64,000 nucleotides of DNA from Lingula anatina (lineage: Eukaryota; Brachiopoda; Lingulata; Lingulida; Lingulidae), in contig NW_019775953.1 of assembly GCF_001039355.2 (NCBI RefSeq), forward strand, positions 1 through 64,000. The letters run 5' to 3'. The notes beneath the pieces are model-generated. The model had not been told where the DNA came from. It saw nothing but the letters and a program-made list of their open reading frames with translations, and searched no databases. Below, one piece after another: positions 23,666 to 34,183 of this stretch (the first letter of the stretch is position 1; each line of letters starts with the position of its first letter). Made by a program: the position numbers and the translations under genes.

Positions 23666-24636
23666 AACCCCTCATAATGTTTACTTGACACAGCAATATG
23701 CTCAATACTGTACCTTTTTCTATTATGTCTTTCCAAACAAGCAAGGGTCAAGGATGGCTTTATATCTAAGAGCTTTTTTCATAGTAAAATATCAGTGTGG
23801 ATAATCTCATTTTATAGGCAAGTAACAGCTTTGACTTTAAACACAGTGCTATATTCATATATGTACATATATTTCATTGGGTCTCAGTTTCTTGCCAGAC
23901 TAGGTCACAAGACTGAGGTAATTACCTGTTTACTTTCACCCGAACAGGTAATTTAGTTCTGACCAAGTCTGTCAAAGTGAACAGACCAAAACCTCAACAG
24001 CTAAATCAAATACGTAGATCTGTCATATACAAAAACTTTTTACTAACATATGAATACTTTTTTGAATACTTGAGTGTTTGTAAATTGTAGTGCTATACTT
24101 TGTTATAGCTGTTTTCTGAGTAGTCAGTGTATTGACACTGCAAGCAATCACATGAAACTTAGGTTAACTAATATATACATGAAATGGCAGGTTTGGTGCA
24201 TAATTATAGGTTTTTAATGTAATGGGACAACTTTCTTCTCGAAATTTTTGAGTCAACTGTTGTAAAAAAATCGAATAATTCAATTGAAAACATAATCTGA
24301 CTTACTGCTTTTCTTATATTGCATGAACAAATGTATTCTTAGGTTATCTTTTGGACATTTAAGATGTTATTGAAAGTAAAATAACCTCATGCATCTACTT
24401 ACCTGTTATAAGACCTACAGTGGGATATGCCATCCAAATTTGGCACGTCTTACAAAAATGACAATATTGAAACAGTTCTCTTTGATGAAGCACTCGAAAT
24501 TCAAACAGAGAAAGTAATGATGGGAGAAGAGATGAGTTGGCAAAATCACTACTTTACAACGTGTTCAAAGATCACAAAATCGAACTTTTATAGGCAGAAT
24601 TAAAATTAAAAAAAGTCCCAGAGATGAGCTGCAACC

Positions 24637-24785
24637 CCGTAGCCAGCAATTTCAAAAGGGGGTTCTTTTTCTGAAAATGTGGACCTTTTACTTTGAAAAA
24701 TTTATATACCTAGATAGAATTTTACTTAGAGGGGACCTTTTTCCTGGCAAAAATGGGGTTATTTTCGACCCCCCCCCCCCCCCCN
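24637..24785. mobile_element. short inverted-repeat element ending in a C-run and an N
   Basis: Reads CCCGTAGCCAGCAATTTC, then AAAAGGGGGTTC, and further on a 17-base C-run followed by N at 24785. It is an inverted relative of the element at 45902-46076. The N at the homopolymer marks an unresolved assembly join, so the true right end may be missing. Confidence 0.7.
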
Positions 24786-24849
24786 TATTAAACATCCTGA
24801 ATGAATGAATTGTTTGACTCATTTAAAGTAGGTATAGTCATCTGCTTCT

Positions 24850-25504
24850 ATATAATGTTTTATTTAATTTACTTATTAAAAATATTCATTTAATTTGTTC
24901 ATGATTTATCGTACAATTTTATTTGTAAAGAAAAACAAATTATTATTAAAATAAACATCCTCTAAACAAAAGAAAAGGGACAAAAACGATTTATTTTATT
25001 TATTACTGAAATAGCATGCAATGCAGTTGGGAATCGGTACAAACAATTGAATATATTAAGGATATTTTGAAGCGGTTACTAGTAAATTCTCTTGCAGAAT
25101 GAAATAAATCCTTACTACAGACCACCACCAAAACATTTATCAAAAGTAATGGTAGTTAGCTATATACAGATATCTGGGCAATGCGGACTCTCCGCTGAGG
25201 GGAATTGGACCTTTCTCCTTTATTTTTCCCTTATCAATTCTTCTGTTTAAACCATACAGACTGCAAATAATATTTTCGAAAAAATAGCTATTTTCTTATT
25301 GTGTTGCGTGAGACGAGACAGTCCAATATGGGGCGTAATTCGTGAAGTGCATTCCTATCCGAAACCCCGCGAGACCCCGTGCAATCCGGCCGTAAAAAAT
25401 GAGAAATGAGTTCTCATAAGCTGACGGTCTGTGCGGTTAACTTGCAGCACTTTCTGAAGAAGAGATAAAAGGGTGCCACGTCGTGAGTATCTTTTCCTAA
25501 TCTT
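24850..25504 (+). repeat. left part of duplicated block 1 (acetyltransferase cluster)
   Basis: From about 24920 the sequence matches 32120-32713 (for example ACTGAAATAGCATGCAATGC and CCACGTCGTGAGTATCTTTT occur in both). This shows that the segmental duplication carrying the acetyltransferase extends at least 1.2 kb upstream of the coding sequence. The corresponding region is not seen upstream of copy 3, whose homology begins only near 42720. No gene is visible in it. Confidence 0.8.
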
Positions 25505-25775
25505 CAGGGGTGGATCCAGATTTTTTGAAGGGGGAAGGGGGGTCTGTTTTTAGGGATTGACAGACTTCGAATTGCAAGGCCAAGCTTCACCCCCTTGGCG
25601 TCACGTTCGGCGCACGCCCAAAGGTCCCAACAAATTGGTGTCTTGGAGGGACAATGGCGCCATTTGGAACGGTTTAGATCTATTATTCAGCTAGATGTTT
25701 TTTGGCGTGTTTTTAAATCAGAAATCGAAGGGAGGGGATCAGAAACCTCCTTACACCCCCCCCCTAAAATCACTG
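25505..25775. mobile_element. CAGGGGCGGAT-family element in duplicated block 1
   Basis: Starts CAGGGGTGGATCCAGA and ends CCCTAAAATCACTG, a decayed terminus. It occupies the same position relative to CCACGTCGTGAGTATCTTTT as the copy at 32714-32921, so it was inserted before blocks 1 and 2 separated. Confidence 0.75.
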
Positions 25776-26146
25776 ATCATACTATGTTAACGGCCACAGC
25801 AATCTGTATTTCGGTCAAAGTATTTTTGATTTAATTTGATTTATTTCGTATTTAAAATGAATATTTTACATAAAATTTCATCTATAAAAACTGTTTTAAA
25901 AAATTGGTTTTTTTTAACGCCATATACCAAAGGCTTTGCGACAATAATCACAGTGAACTTTGAAATAACGTTTTCATCTCTTATTTTCCATCATTTTTAA
26001 AGTAAGAGTGTAACTGTTTTTGATAATTTTAACAGGTAAATGCCATAACTTAATCTTATAAAAATACTCGAATATATCACCTCTTGGATAGCAATAAAAT
26101 AATTTACTATGCACATCATGTGTGTTTCTCCTTTCTAGTTATCAAT

Positions 26147-26862
26147 ATGGCGTATAACATGCTGCGACGCTGGGTCACAAAATCTGCGTCCTTGGGTTAC
26201 CCCCGCATGTTTTTTGATCGGGGCGCTTACGTCACGGGAGAGAAATTCATAGCGTATGTAATCTCAACTGTGGGCAGTTTTACTCTTTAATTTTCTCTAC
26301 TGTGTACATGAAGACAATCTTTGTGGCCCGTATTTAATTCGATGGATATTTTTGGCGGTAGGATAAAATAAGACATATTTAATACATGGACTTGGATCGA
26401 AACCAATATTTTGGGGTGTTTTCTCTCTACAGTATCTTCCTTTTATTGTGATGTAATTTGTCTATCAACTATATTAAGTATACTATATCGACTGGGAATG
26501 GTTTTTACTTTTGATGGCATTTTTTTAAAGTGATATTTCTCATGAATATTGTAACCTGGCCAATGATTTGAATGATTAAGGTAAATCTTAGTCTATCTGC
26601 GCGGGACCCATTCACATAAATATATAAATGTTGCACTTGCAGACTAAGAGCATATTCGTCAGGTGCAAGAGACGCATCTTCTCGTGTTATAATCCGATCT
26701 GCACAGAAAAGAGATGTATCCGATCTCACAGACATGTACAACGCTGAGTCATGGAACTACATTCCGGAGACCATAGAAACCTTTGTGGACATTGCCGGAG
26801 ACAATTTCCTGGTGGCAGAATTGGATGGAAAAGTTGTTGGTAAATCCCCCTCCCCCCCCCCT

Positions 26863-26908
<46 letters not shown>

Positions 26909-28756
26909 TTACAATTTACTCTTTCCGTGTAAGGGTTGGGGTGCTTTTTAAGTGACCTTTCCTTCGTTGATAGCCAGGAAAAATGATCTGATGTTTCAGA
27001 GTTCCTGTGCATATATCCTTAGCGTTGCTGCTTTAGTTTCGGACATTGTGGTCAGTTTTCTTAAGATCAGTTCGTCTTTTTTTCGTTGATGACGTGACTG
27101 ACATGAACGAACATGTCGATCCGAGCGTAATTCGATGCACTTGCCTTGAAATGCTATTCCTTACGACTCTCCCCTACATTTTGAAAGGGAAATGGCCAAT
27201 TTTTATGATAATTATAGTGAAAAGCATTGATTCAGCTTAGCATTTTGAGGTATTTTTAAATTTTCAAAAAAGCTACGACACATTGTTTTGAGTAGATGTA
27301 AAAGATGAAGAATTTAAAGGGATAACAACTGTTCATTTTGGTGGGAAAAGTGCCATAAACGTACATTTGTAATAAGACGATTTTCCCATACTTTCCAATG
27401 GTTAGTGAATCCGTTCCCACATTTAAAGTAAGTCCGTTCTTCTATAATCTCTTAAGCATGCTGAGACCTCTGTCCAACAGTGGAAGACTTTTGGCTGTGA
27501 ATGATGATGATGATGAAGAGATTATTACAGAGGGTAGCCAAGGTCCACGTGGTCCGATGGCAAGCACAGATTTGAGAAAAGTTGCATTAACTGCCATTTC
27601 GGTGGTAAAATGGAATTCATTCTATTTTGTATGTGTTTCAATGTATTGTTGTGGAATTTTGAATGCCATGCGAAGAGGTGTTATCCCTTTAATTAAGCAA
27701 AGAGTATCATGTCATTGAATCCGATTTAACGGCGAATCCGGCAACAAGAATATTTTATAACTTTTATCTGCCATACCTGGGTACCTTGCGCTAATGAGAC
27801 ATATTTGATTTCTTTATTCAGTCATATAATTGTAACAGCACATTATTTAAGACACAGAACGTACTTTTTGTTTTAAAGGTTCCGTGATGGTCAATGTTTT
27901 GAATGAAAAAGATGCATTTGGTGGTCTTGCCGCTATTGTACCAGAACTCAGACGAAAGGGAATAGGTAAAAGACAATTTTATTTATAAGGTTTTTAGAGG
28001 TTTATCTATCATTTCTTGAGCAGTTTTTGTTGCAATATTTAAAGTAGAACTATCAAATTTTGACCTGCATTAGTTCTAAACCTTTTATATCACCAGTTCC
28101 TTTTTTTAACTTATTTAGTCAAAAAGATGTGGGCAGAGAGAAGTAAGCGGATTGGAGATAGGAATTTTGGCGTAGTTTCTGTGTCGCACAGACAGCAGAT
28201 TCTCCATGACAACGGCTTCCAGATTGCCACCGACAGAATTGGTCTCGTTTCGGGGCGAATCAACGAGTCTTGGTTGGCAGCAGAAGGAGAAAATGCTGAA
28301 ACTGAAGTCGTGGCAGCATCTAAAGTGCCATTTGATTTACTGCTGAAGTATGATACAGAAATCCACACTATTCCAAGACCAATGTTTTTAGAGAAATATT
28401 TATCTCGACCATCGTCAAAATCTTTTGTAGCCGTTGACAAAAAGAGTGGAGATATCACTGGGTACACGATTGTCCAGCCCGGACAGACGGCGTATAGAAC
28501 GGCGCCCCTGTTTGCGGACTCTCTCGTCGTTTCCAAACTCCTCCTTCAAAAAGCACTGCGGTCGATTCCCAAGGATGCAGAGGTGGATATGTATTTGAAA
28601 TGGTCGAATCCAGCCAGCCGTGAATTTTTTGATAAAAACAAAGATTCTCTTCGCTGGGTGATAGACTGTGTAAAGATGTTCACGCTCCATGATGTCCCAA
28701 TCCCACACAACCATAAGGTCATTGCCATCACCTCCCCAGAAATGACCTTGGTTTAG
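26147..28756 (+). CDS. GNAT-type N-acetyltransferase, tandem copy 1 (342 aa)
   Basis: Exons 26147-26253, 26643-26839, 27879-27965 and 28119-28756 (107, 197, 87, 638 nt) join at GT-AG sites in phase to 342 aa. The N-terminus is Arg/Ser-rich and lacks acidic residues for about 23 aa, which would suit a mitochondrial presequence (inference). Residues about 55-195 look like a GNAT fold: RVIIRSAQKRDV (beta 1), LVAELDGKVVGSV (beta 2-3) and LAAIVPELRRKGIVKKMW (acetyl-CoA loop, R-x-x-G-x-V). Residues about 210-342 resemble the YitH/HolE-type C-terminal GNAT domain, with APLFADS as its most typical word. The substrate is unknown. A polypyrimidine-TAG acceptor just before the ATG suggests a 5' UTR intron. 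AATAAA signals follow near 28938. Enzyme class is fairly sure, function open. Confidence 0.88.
27314..27692. mobile_element. TTAA-flanked fold-back element in intron 2 of acetyltransferase copy 1
   Basis: Left terminus TTAAAGGGATAACAACTGTTC, here given from the TTAA at 27314; right terminus GAGGTGTTATCCCTTTAA. Related copies lie at 50351-50695 and 55815-56161, with a fragment at 5176-5275. It is absent from the same intron of copies 2 and 3, so it inserted after duplication or was lost from them. The open frame at 27398-27718 lies inside it and is not a gene. Confidence 0.85.
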
Positions 28757-29349
28757 GAACACTGACCAAGGAAAATCCTTTTTATGCGTGCTAATACCAA
28801 ATTAGATTGAAATTAATATTCATATTTACATTGATACTCAATAATAATATTCATAATTCCAGCTGTGCAAACTCATACATGTATTTAAATTACATGCATA
28901 TATCCTTATTACTATTTTTAAGGAAACTTTGAAGAGAAAATAAAAAGCTTATTTATAAAGTGAATTTTCAAAGGAATAAATGCGAATCATTTGTGCAAAA
29001 TAAAACTTGTTTGATATATGCTTTGTATTCAATGACTGAATGTAGAACATAAGAATGGAAATTTTCGTCTGTAGGATAGAGACAACGTTAATTTTAAAGA
29101 AAATTTGTCAAACAATATAAATATTTCAACTATTACATTTTACAAAGAGTATTTTCACGATAACCATTCCTCTTAACTTCTAAATGATGACTATGCGCTT
29201 GGGTAGTTATCCGGCAATTAAAAGTTCATTTTAACGGCTGTAGGTGATCTAAAGCAGGATGCTTATTCTCGGGGAAAAGAAACTCGGTTGTATGACACAC
29301 AAAAATATTTCAAATGAAACAAAACTCTGGTTGCAGTGCGCTGTAAATA

Positions 29350-30991
29350 CAGACTTGACATTTAATATGGAATATTTCAGTTTCGAATGTATGGCTAGGT
29401 GAAAATGCGTTTTTTTTTTCACAAACTCCGATCTCATATAAGATATGTGAATGAGTGGTGTGTAGTCAGGTGTGTCGCTACCAATTAACTGATCACCAGG
29501 TTTGTTACGCTGCTGCATTATGTAATATGCAGTGATTTAATTGGGTAGTGCTCCTTTGGGCAGTTCAAAGCTTGGCTTTGGCAAAGCATGGTTCTGTCAA
29601 AAAAGTATCCATATGTCGGCAACTACTGCATATAAGAATTTGGAATATTGCATGCAAGTGGTCGGGTTTACATTGTGTAAAATGAGCTTTACAAATATGT
29701 TAATATGTGGCAGAATGGCGCGAAAAAGACAGGCATTGCCAGACAGGTAATTGCGCCAAACGAAACGGTCCGCACAGTTTTACAGAGTAATGCCCAGACT
29801 GATGTACCTACACAGAGGCCACACCCAATGTATTGAAATCTTACCACCAGGGTACAGGACCCACTGTTTTTCGGGATATGCTGTTGCAACTAAACAAAAA
29901 CCACTGAATGAGGGGTAAATTACCACCAAAACGCATTTTGCAAGGCCCTTAGTGAACATCAAACTTGTTTTAGCAGGTTAGAATACCAGACGACCTCCGA
30001 GGAACCCACTGTAAACAGCAAAACATCTTTGTATGTTTCTCTATTGAATTGGGGACCTTGACTGTTTCTGGGTCGAACACTGAAATCTCGTGGCTTTCTT
30101 TATTGAGGTCAGATTTCATCTTATCTGTACTGCTCAACAGCCAAAACAGAGATTACAGACATCCAGAGGAGGCCAACGACGAAGCGTGTGCCGCGTCTAA
30201 AGTGACTGAGGTCAATAACAGCGTCCGTATTTGGAGTGGATACCACATTGGTGCCAAAACACCAATAGTAGTCATCTACGAAAACCTGAACCAGATCAAA
30301 TAAAGAAATAATCTGGGAACCACTTGGCTATCATTTGATAGGGGACAACTTAGGAACAATTTTAGGTTGCACGGTGAGATTGCCGTTCACACAGAGCACT
30401 TTTAATAGCAGTTTACTTACAGAACCAAGGGAATGAGCAGCTACCTTGGTCATCAAAATCGCCATATTTGAACCACATAGACAATAAGTGGGTACGCCAT
30501 TACTCTCCGAACCAATGGCCTACATGTCCTACAACAAAACTGGACCAAATTGGGCAGATTTTGACCGATGCCTGGAATGTTATTCCAGATTGAACTTTAA
30601 AAACCTATCACAAGGAATGCCTTGCCACTTGTGAGCGCTGGAAGCAGCCAGAAGAAGTCAGGCGTAACATCGACTGTTACTGTGACTAGACACTGACATG
30701 AGGGTCCTTTGTGGAGCGTTTAACTTTTTTACAGACAATAATTTGGAGAATATGGAGGTCCAAAATATCCGTTTTAATGGTTGTCGTATGCCATAGACCA
30801 GGCAATGTGTTTTTGTTTGCTTCTCTGGCGAATTCCATTATTGAACTGATGTCACAATGACATCAAAGAGATAATTAAAAGTTATTAAAACACGATTTTA
30901 ATCCTTATTTTCATTTATCAGTCTGCAAAATAGGAAAAAACTGATGAAAAATGATTTGGAAAAAAATATTCCATATTAAATGTCAAGTCTT
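29350..30991 (+). mobile_element. Tc1/mariner-type DNA transposon relic, 1642 bp
   Basis: Left end CAGACTTGACATTTAATATG, right end its inverse (CATATTAAATGTCAAGTCTT), about 27 bp of inverted repeat. TA flanks both sides (29348-29349, 30992-30993), and the empty site GTAAATAGTAAG exists at 46535-46550. Broken transposase similarity is visible in scattered frames: an HTH-like ARQVIAPNETVRTVL near 29735, NNSVRIWSGYHIGAKTPIVV near 30215-30280, LPWSSKSPYLNHID near 30440 and LDQIGQILTDAWNVIPD near 30540. At the first two catalytic Asp positions the sequence reads Ile (FIEVRF, near 30100) and Gly (LHGEIA, near 30370). Stops and frameshifts confirm it is dead. Confidence 0.88.
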
Positions 30992-31046
30992 TAGTAAGAT
31001 TTAAAAATGTAACTGCTTAAAAGAGATCTTGAATACTACATACCCA

Positions 31047-31282
31047 GAGGCGGATTTAGAGGAGGGGGGATCAGGGGGTTCTTTAACCCCTCCTTCGATT
31101 TCTGAAAAAAATACACTTATATTCTCTTCTTGAAATAGGAAGTCCGATAATTTGGATAGTCTTAAACCATACCAAATAGCACCGTTTGCCCTCCAAAACG
31201 TCATAATGTTTCAGGGTGCCTTGAGCGGGTCCCCATTGTATTAGTGGCCTGCCATTCCTAAAAAAAAAAAAAAAAAAAACGT
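31047..31282. mobile_element. truncated CAGGGGCGGAT-family element in block 1
   Basis: Starts CAGAGGCGGATTTAGAGG after GAATACTACATACC. The interior matches the copy at 37348-37665 (AGTGGCCTGCCATTCCTAAA against AATGGCCTGCCGTTCCTAAA). It ends in an A-run at 31260-31279 without the right terminus present in the 37348 copy. Confidence 0.75.
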
Positions 31283-31289
31283 TGGTAGA

Positions 31290-31840
31290 GCTTGTCAATC
31301 ACAATACTGGGAGTGGTGTCGTTTTTTGTTTGTTTTGTTTTGTTTTGTTTTCCATGCGGTTTAACAGTTGCGCCATATCAAAAAATGCAAAGTCGCAATA
31401 TTCAGTGGTGAAATAAAATGTGAAATACTCTAAAATTTGCAGAGATACGCCCATAGTTACCGTTGAACTTAGGAACTCATATGCTGGTAATCTTACTGTG
31501 ACCTTAAAATTGACCTTTGACATACTTTCCATGATGAACTGCACTTTGCAAGTTTTCTGGGCCTTATATCTCCAAAACTTGCAGAGATACGCGCCCGTAG
31601 TTACTATTGAACTTGAATAGTCATATACCGCAATCTAACTGTGACCTTGAAACTGACCTTTGATCTATTTTTCATGATGAACTTCACTGCAGATATATGC
31701 CCATAGTTAGTATTGAACTTGAATAGGAGCTCATAGAGAGGAGCTCAACAGAGAGAGAGAGAGAAAGAGAACTCATTTTATAAAGCTTGTCAAGCACAGC
31801 ACTGGATGTGGTGTCCCCTTTTTTTCATACGAAATGCGCT
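31290..31840. repeat. internally repeated element with TGACCTT-type motifs
   Basis: A module of about 130 bp occurs three times with decay: GCAGAGATACGCCCATAGTTA, then GTGACCTTAAAATTGACC, then CATGATGAAC (from about 31438, 31579 and 31691). It is bracketed by related phrases (GCTTGTCAATCACAATACTG at 31290; GCTTGTCAAGCACAGCACTG at 31785). No coding potential. Confidence 0.75.
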
Positions 31841-32713
31841 TACTCCAGCTGGTGGCACAATACCCCGCCTCTCTGATATTATAGTTTGGAGTATTTTGAG
31901 GTAGTATAATTGTCTCGTAATAAGAAATAAATCCTTATATCAAACCCTTACTTTTAGCCAAAATAATTGTTAATAGTAATGGTAATTTGCTAAATAAAGA
32001 AATCTGGCCAGTGCAGGCTCTCCGTAGTGGGGGATATGCGCCCTTCTCCTGCCGTAGCCCCCTGACAAAAGCTCTCCACTGGTCACGGTTTAGTGCCATT
32101 CTGTCTGCGTGAATTATATCTATATTTGTAAAGAAAAACAAAATTATTATTAAAATAAACACCCTCGAAACAAAAGAAAAAAGGCAAAAACGATCTGTTT
32201 TATTTATTACTGAAATAGCATGCAATGCAGTTGGGAATCAGCGGAAACTGTTTAATATGTTTGGAGTATTTTGAAGTAGTTAAATTCTCTCGCAGAATGA
32301 AATAAATCCTTATTTTAGACTAGCACCTAAACATTTGTCAAAAGTAATGGTAGTTTGCTACCATACAAATCTGGGCAATGTGGACTCTCCGCAGAGGGGA
32401 AAATGCACCTTTCTCCTTATTTTTCCCTTATCAATTCTGCTGTTTTAACCCTATAAACTTCACATATTATTTTCGAAAATAGTGATTTTCTAATTGTGTC
32501 ATGTGTGACGAGACAGGTGGCTATGGGGCGTGACATGCATTCCTGGCTGCAACCCTGCACAAAGACCGTAAAAAAGACCTAGTGTAACTGGTTTACATAA
32601 TTGATGGCCTGTGCGGTAAACATGCAGTACTTCCTGAAGAAGAGATATAAGGGTACCACGTCGTGAGTATCTTTTCTTTATATATATATATCAGTATCTA
32701 TCTATCTAATGTT

Positions 32714-32921
32714 CAGGGGTGGATCCAAAATTTTTGGAGGGGGGGGGGGCGTTTTTTTTTTAAGGAATTGACAGGCTTCGGATTGCGATGCCAACCCTCA
32801 CCCCCTTGGCGTCAGGTTCGGGCCGCGCCCAAAGTTCCCGAAAAAAAATGGTGTTTTGTAGGGCAAATGGCGCCATTTTGTACGGTTTAGAACTATGACA
32901 CCCCCCTAAAATCCGCCACTG
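32714..32921. mobile_element. CAGGGGCGGAT-family element in block 2
   Basis: Starts CAGGGGTGGATCCAAAA and ends CCTAAAATCCGCCACTG. It is the positional counterpart of 25505-25775. Confidence 0.8.
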
Positions 32922-33083
32922 ATCCTACTGTGCTAGAGCCATAGCAATCTGCATTTCAGTCCAACAATCCCTTGTTGGGGTATCTTTACTCCAACTTGGC
33001 TTGAGAAATTGGAGATGGACGGTCGCCTTCTCTTACCATCCGCAATATTTTGAAGGTTCTAATTGAATGTAAGGTCGCATTCA

Positions 33084-33230
33084 GACCAGTGATCTAACTA
33101 GTCCAAGGGTCAAATATGGCGACCCCCTAAAAAGCTTGCCGTCTAAACCACTAAAAGACACTGAATAGATTCCCCGTGAGGAAGTATTTAAGTGGGTCGG
33201 CCATCCACTGTTCTGAATGCGGCGTAAGAT
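33084..33230. mobile_element. short fold-back element with ATTCAGA ends
   Basis: The left end (GCATTCAGACCAGTGATC, then CAAATATGGCGACC) pairs with the right end (GGTCGGCCATCCACTGTTCT, then GAATGC). It is a diverged relative of the AACAGATC fold-back family at 22864-23122. Confidence 0.55.
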
Positions 33231-34183
33231 TTTAAACGTGTTAATTACAATAATCGCTTCTTGTTAAACTTATCTGTGGACAAATCAGAAAAGCTCTTGC
33301 TAAAAGGATAGAATATTCCAACAGAATATTGCATCTGCTACTTTTGATTTTGATTTGACTTATTTCATTATTTAAAATGAATTTTGTACATAAAATTTTA
33401 TCTATAAAAACATTAAATAGATGGATTACACAATAAAGTATAAAACTTATTTCCATTGTGGTCCATTTGTATTTGACGAGATCACGTGACCAGCACTAGA
33501 TGATAAATTTAAAGGTTTATGGATATTAAAAAACGAAAATTACTTAATAAGATAAAGGAATCGGTGCTGAAGCCTGTTGCTTTGTACAATGTCGCTAGTT
33601 GATCTTACAGACAGTTCCTTCAGTGATTCCAGTGCGAACATTTAAGCAATTTTGTTTGTGCCCAGAACACCACATCTACAATTTCTTCCTCGGGCTTTAA
33701 GGACCTCAAATCCTTGCCACCACCTCAAATACTGCAAATACGCTGGACAAAAATGATTAACAATGGCCAAAACCAGAGAATAGGTCTTTACTGAACACGT
33801 GGGATGCCGTTCTGTTCAGATCTATTTTCCAGGATTCGAATTTCTAACCAACTATTGTGCAGAAGTCAAGACATTTTGTATACTTTTGTAACTTGAAAAA
33901 CTGTAATTTCTAATGCTATACTCACTAGTATACCAAAGGTTTTGTGACAATCATCACAGAACTTATAAATAATATTTTTGTCTCTAACTTTCCATCATTT
34001 TAATAAGAGTGTACAGTGTAACTGTTTTTGGTCATTTTAACAGATAATGACTTAATGACTGAATGTTACATATGTGTTCTAATATATTACCTCTAGATGA
34101 TCCTATTCACCTGGCAATCAATGGATAGAAATAAATTAATATGTTATGCACATCATGTGCGTTTTTCCTTTCCAGTTACCAAT

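Noticed and set aside
26734-27012. Frames with poly-Phe/poly-Lys next to acetyltransferase exon 2
   Set aside because: They read past the exon 2 donor (GTTGTTG|GTAAAT) into a C/T homopolymer in the intron.
27398-27718. 106-codon plus frame in the copy 1 intron
   Set aside because: Lies inside the TTAA fold-back element and has no motif.
28111-28762. Minus-strand frames of 60-140 codons opposite acetyltransferase exon 4 (also at 36041-36661 and 45419-45697)
   Set aside because: Antisense shadows of a conserved coding exon. The plus frame has family motifs and correct splice joins; the minus frames vary among copies.
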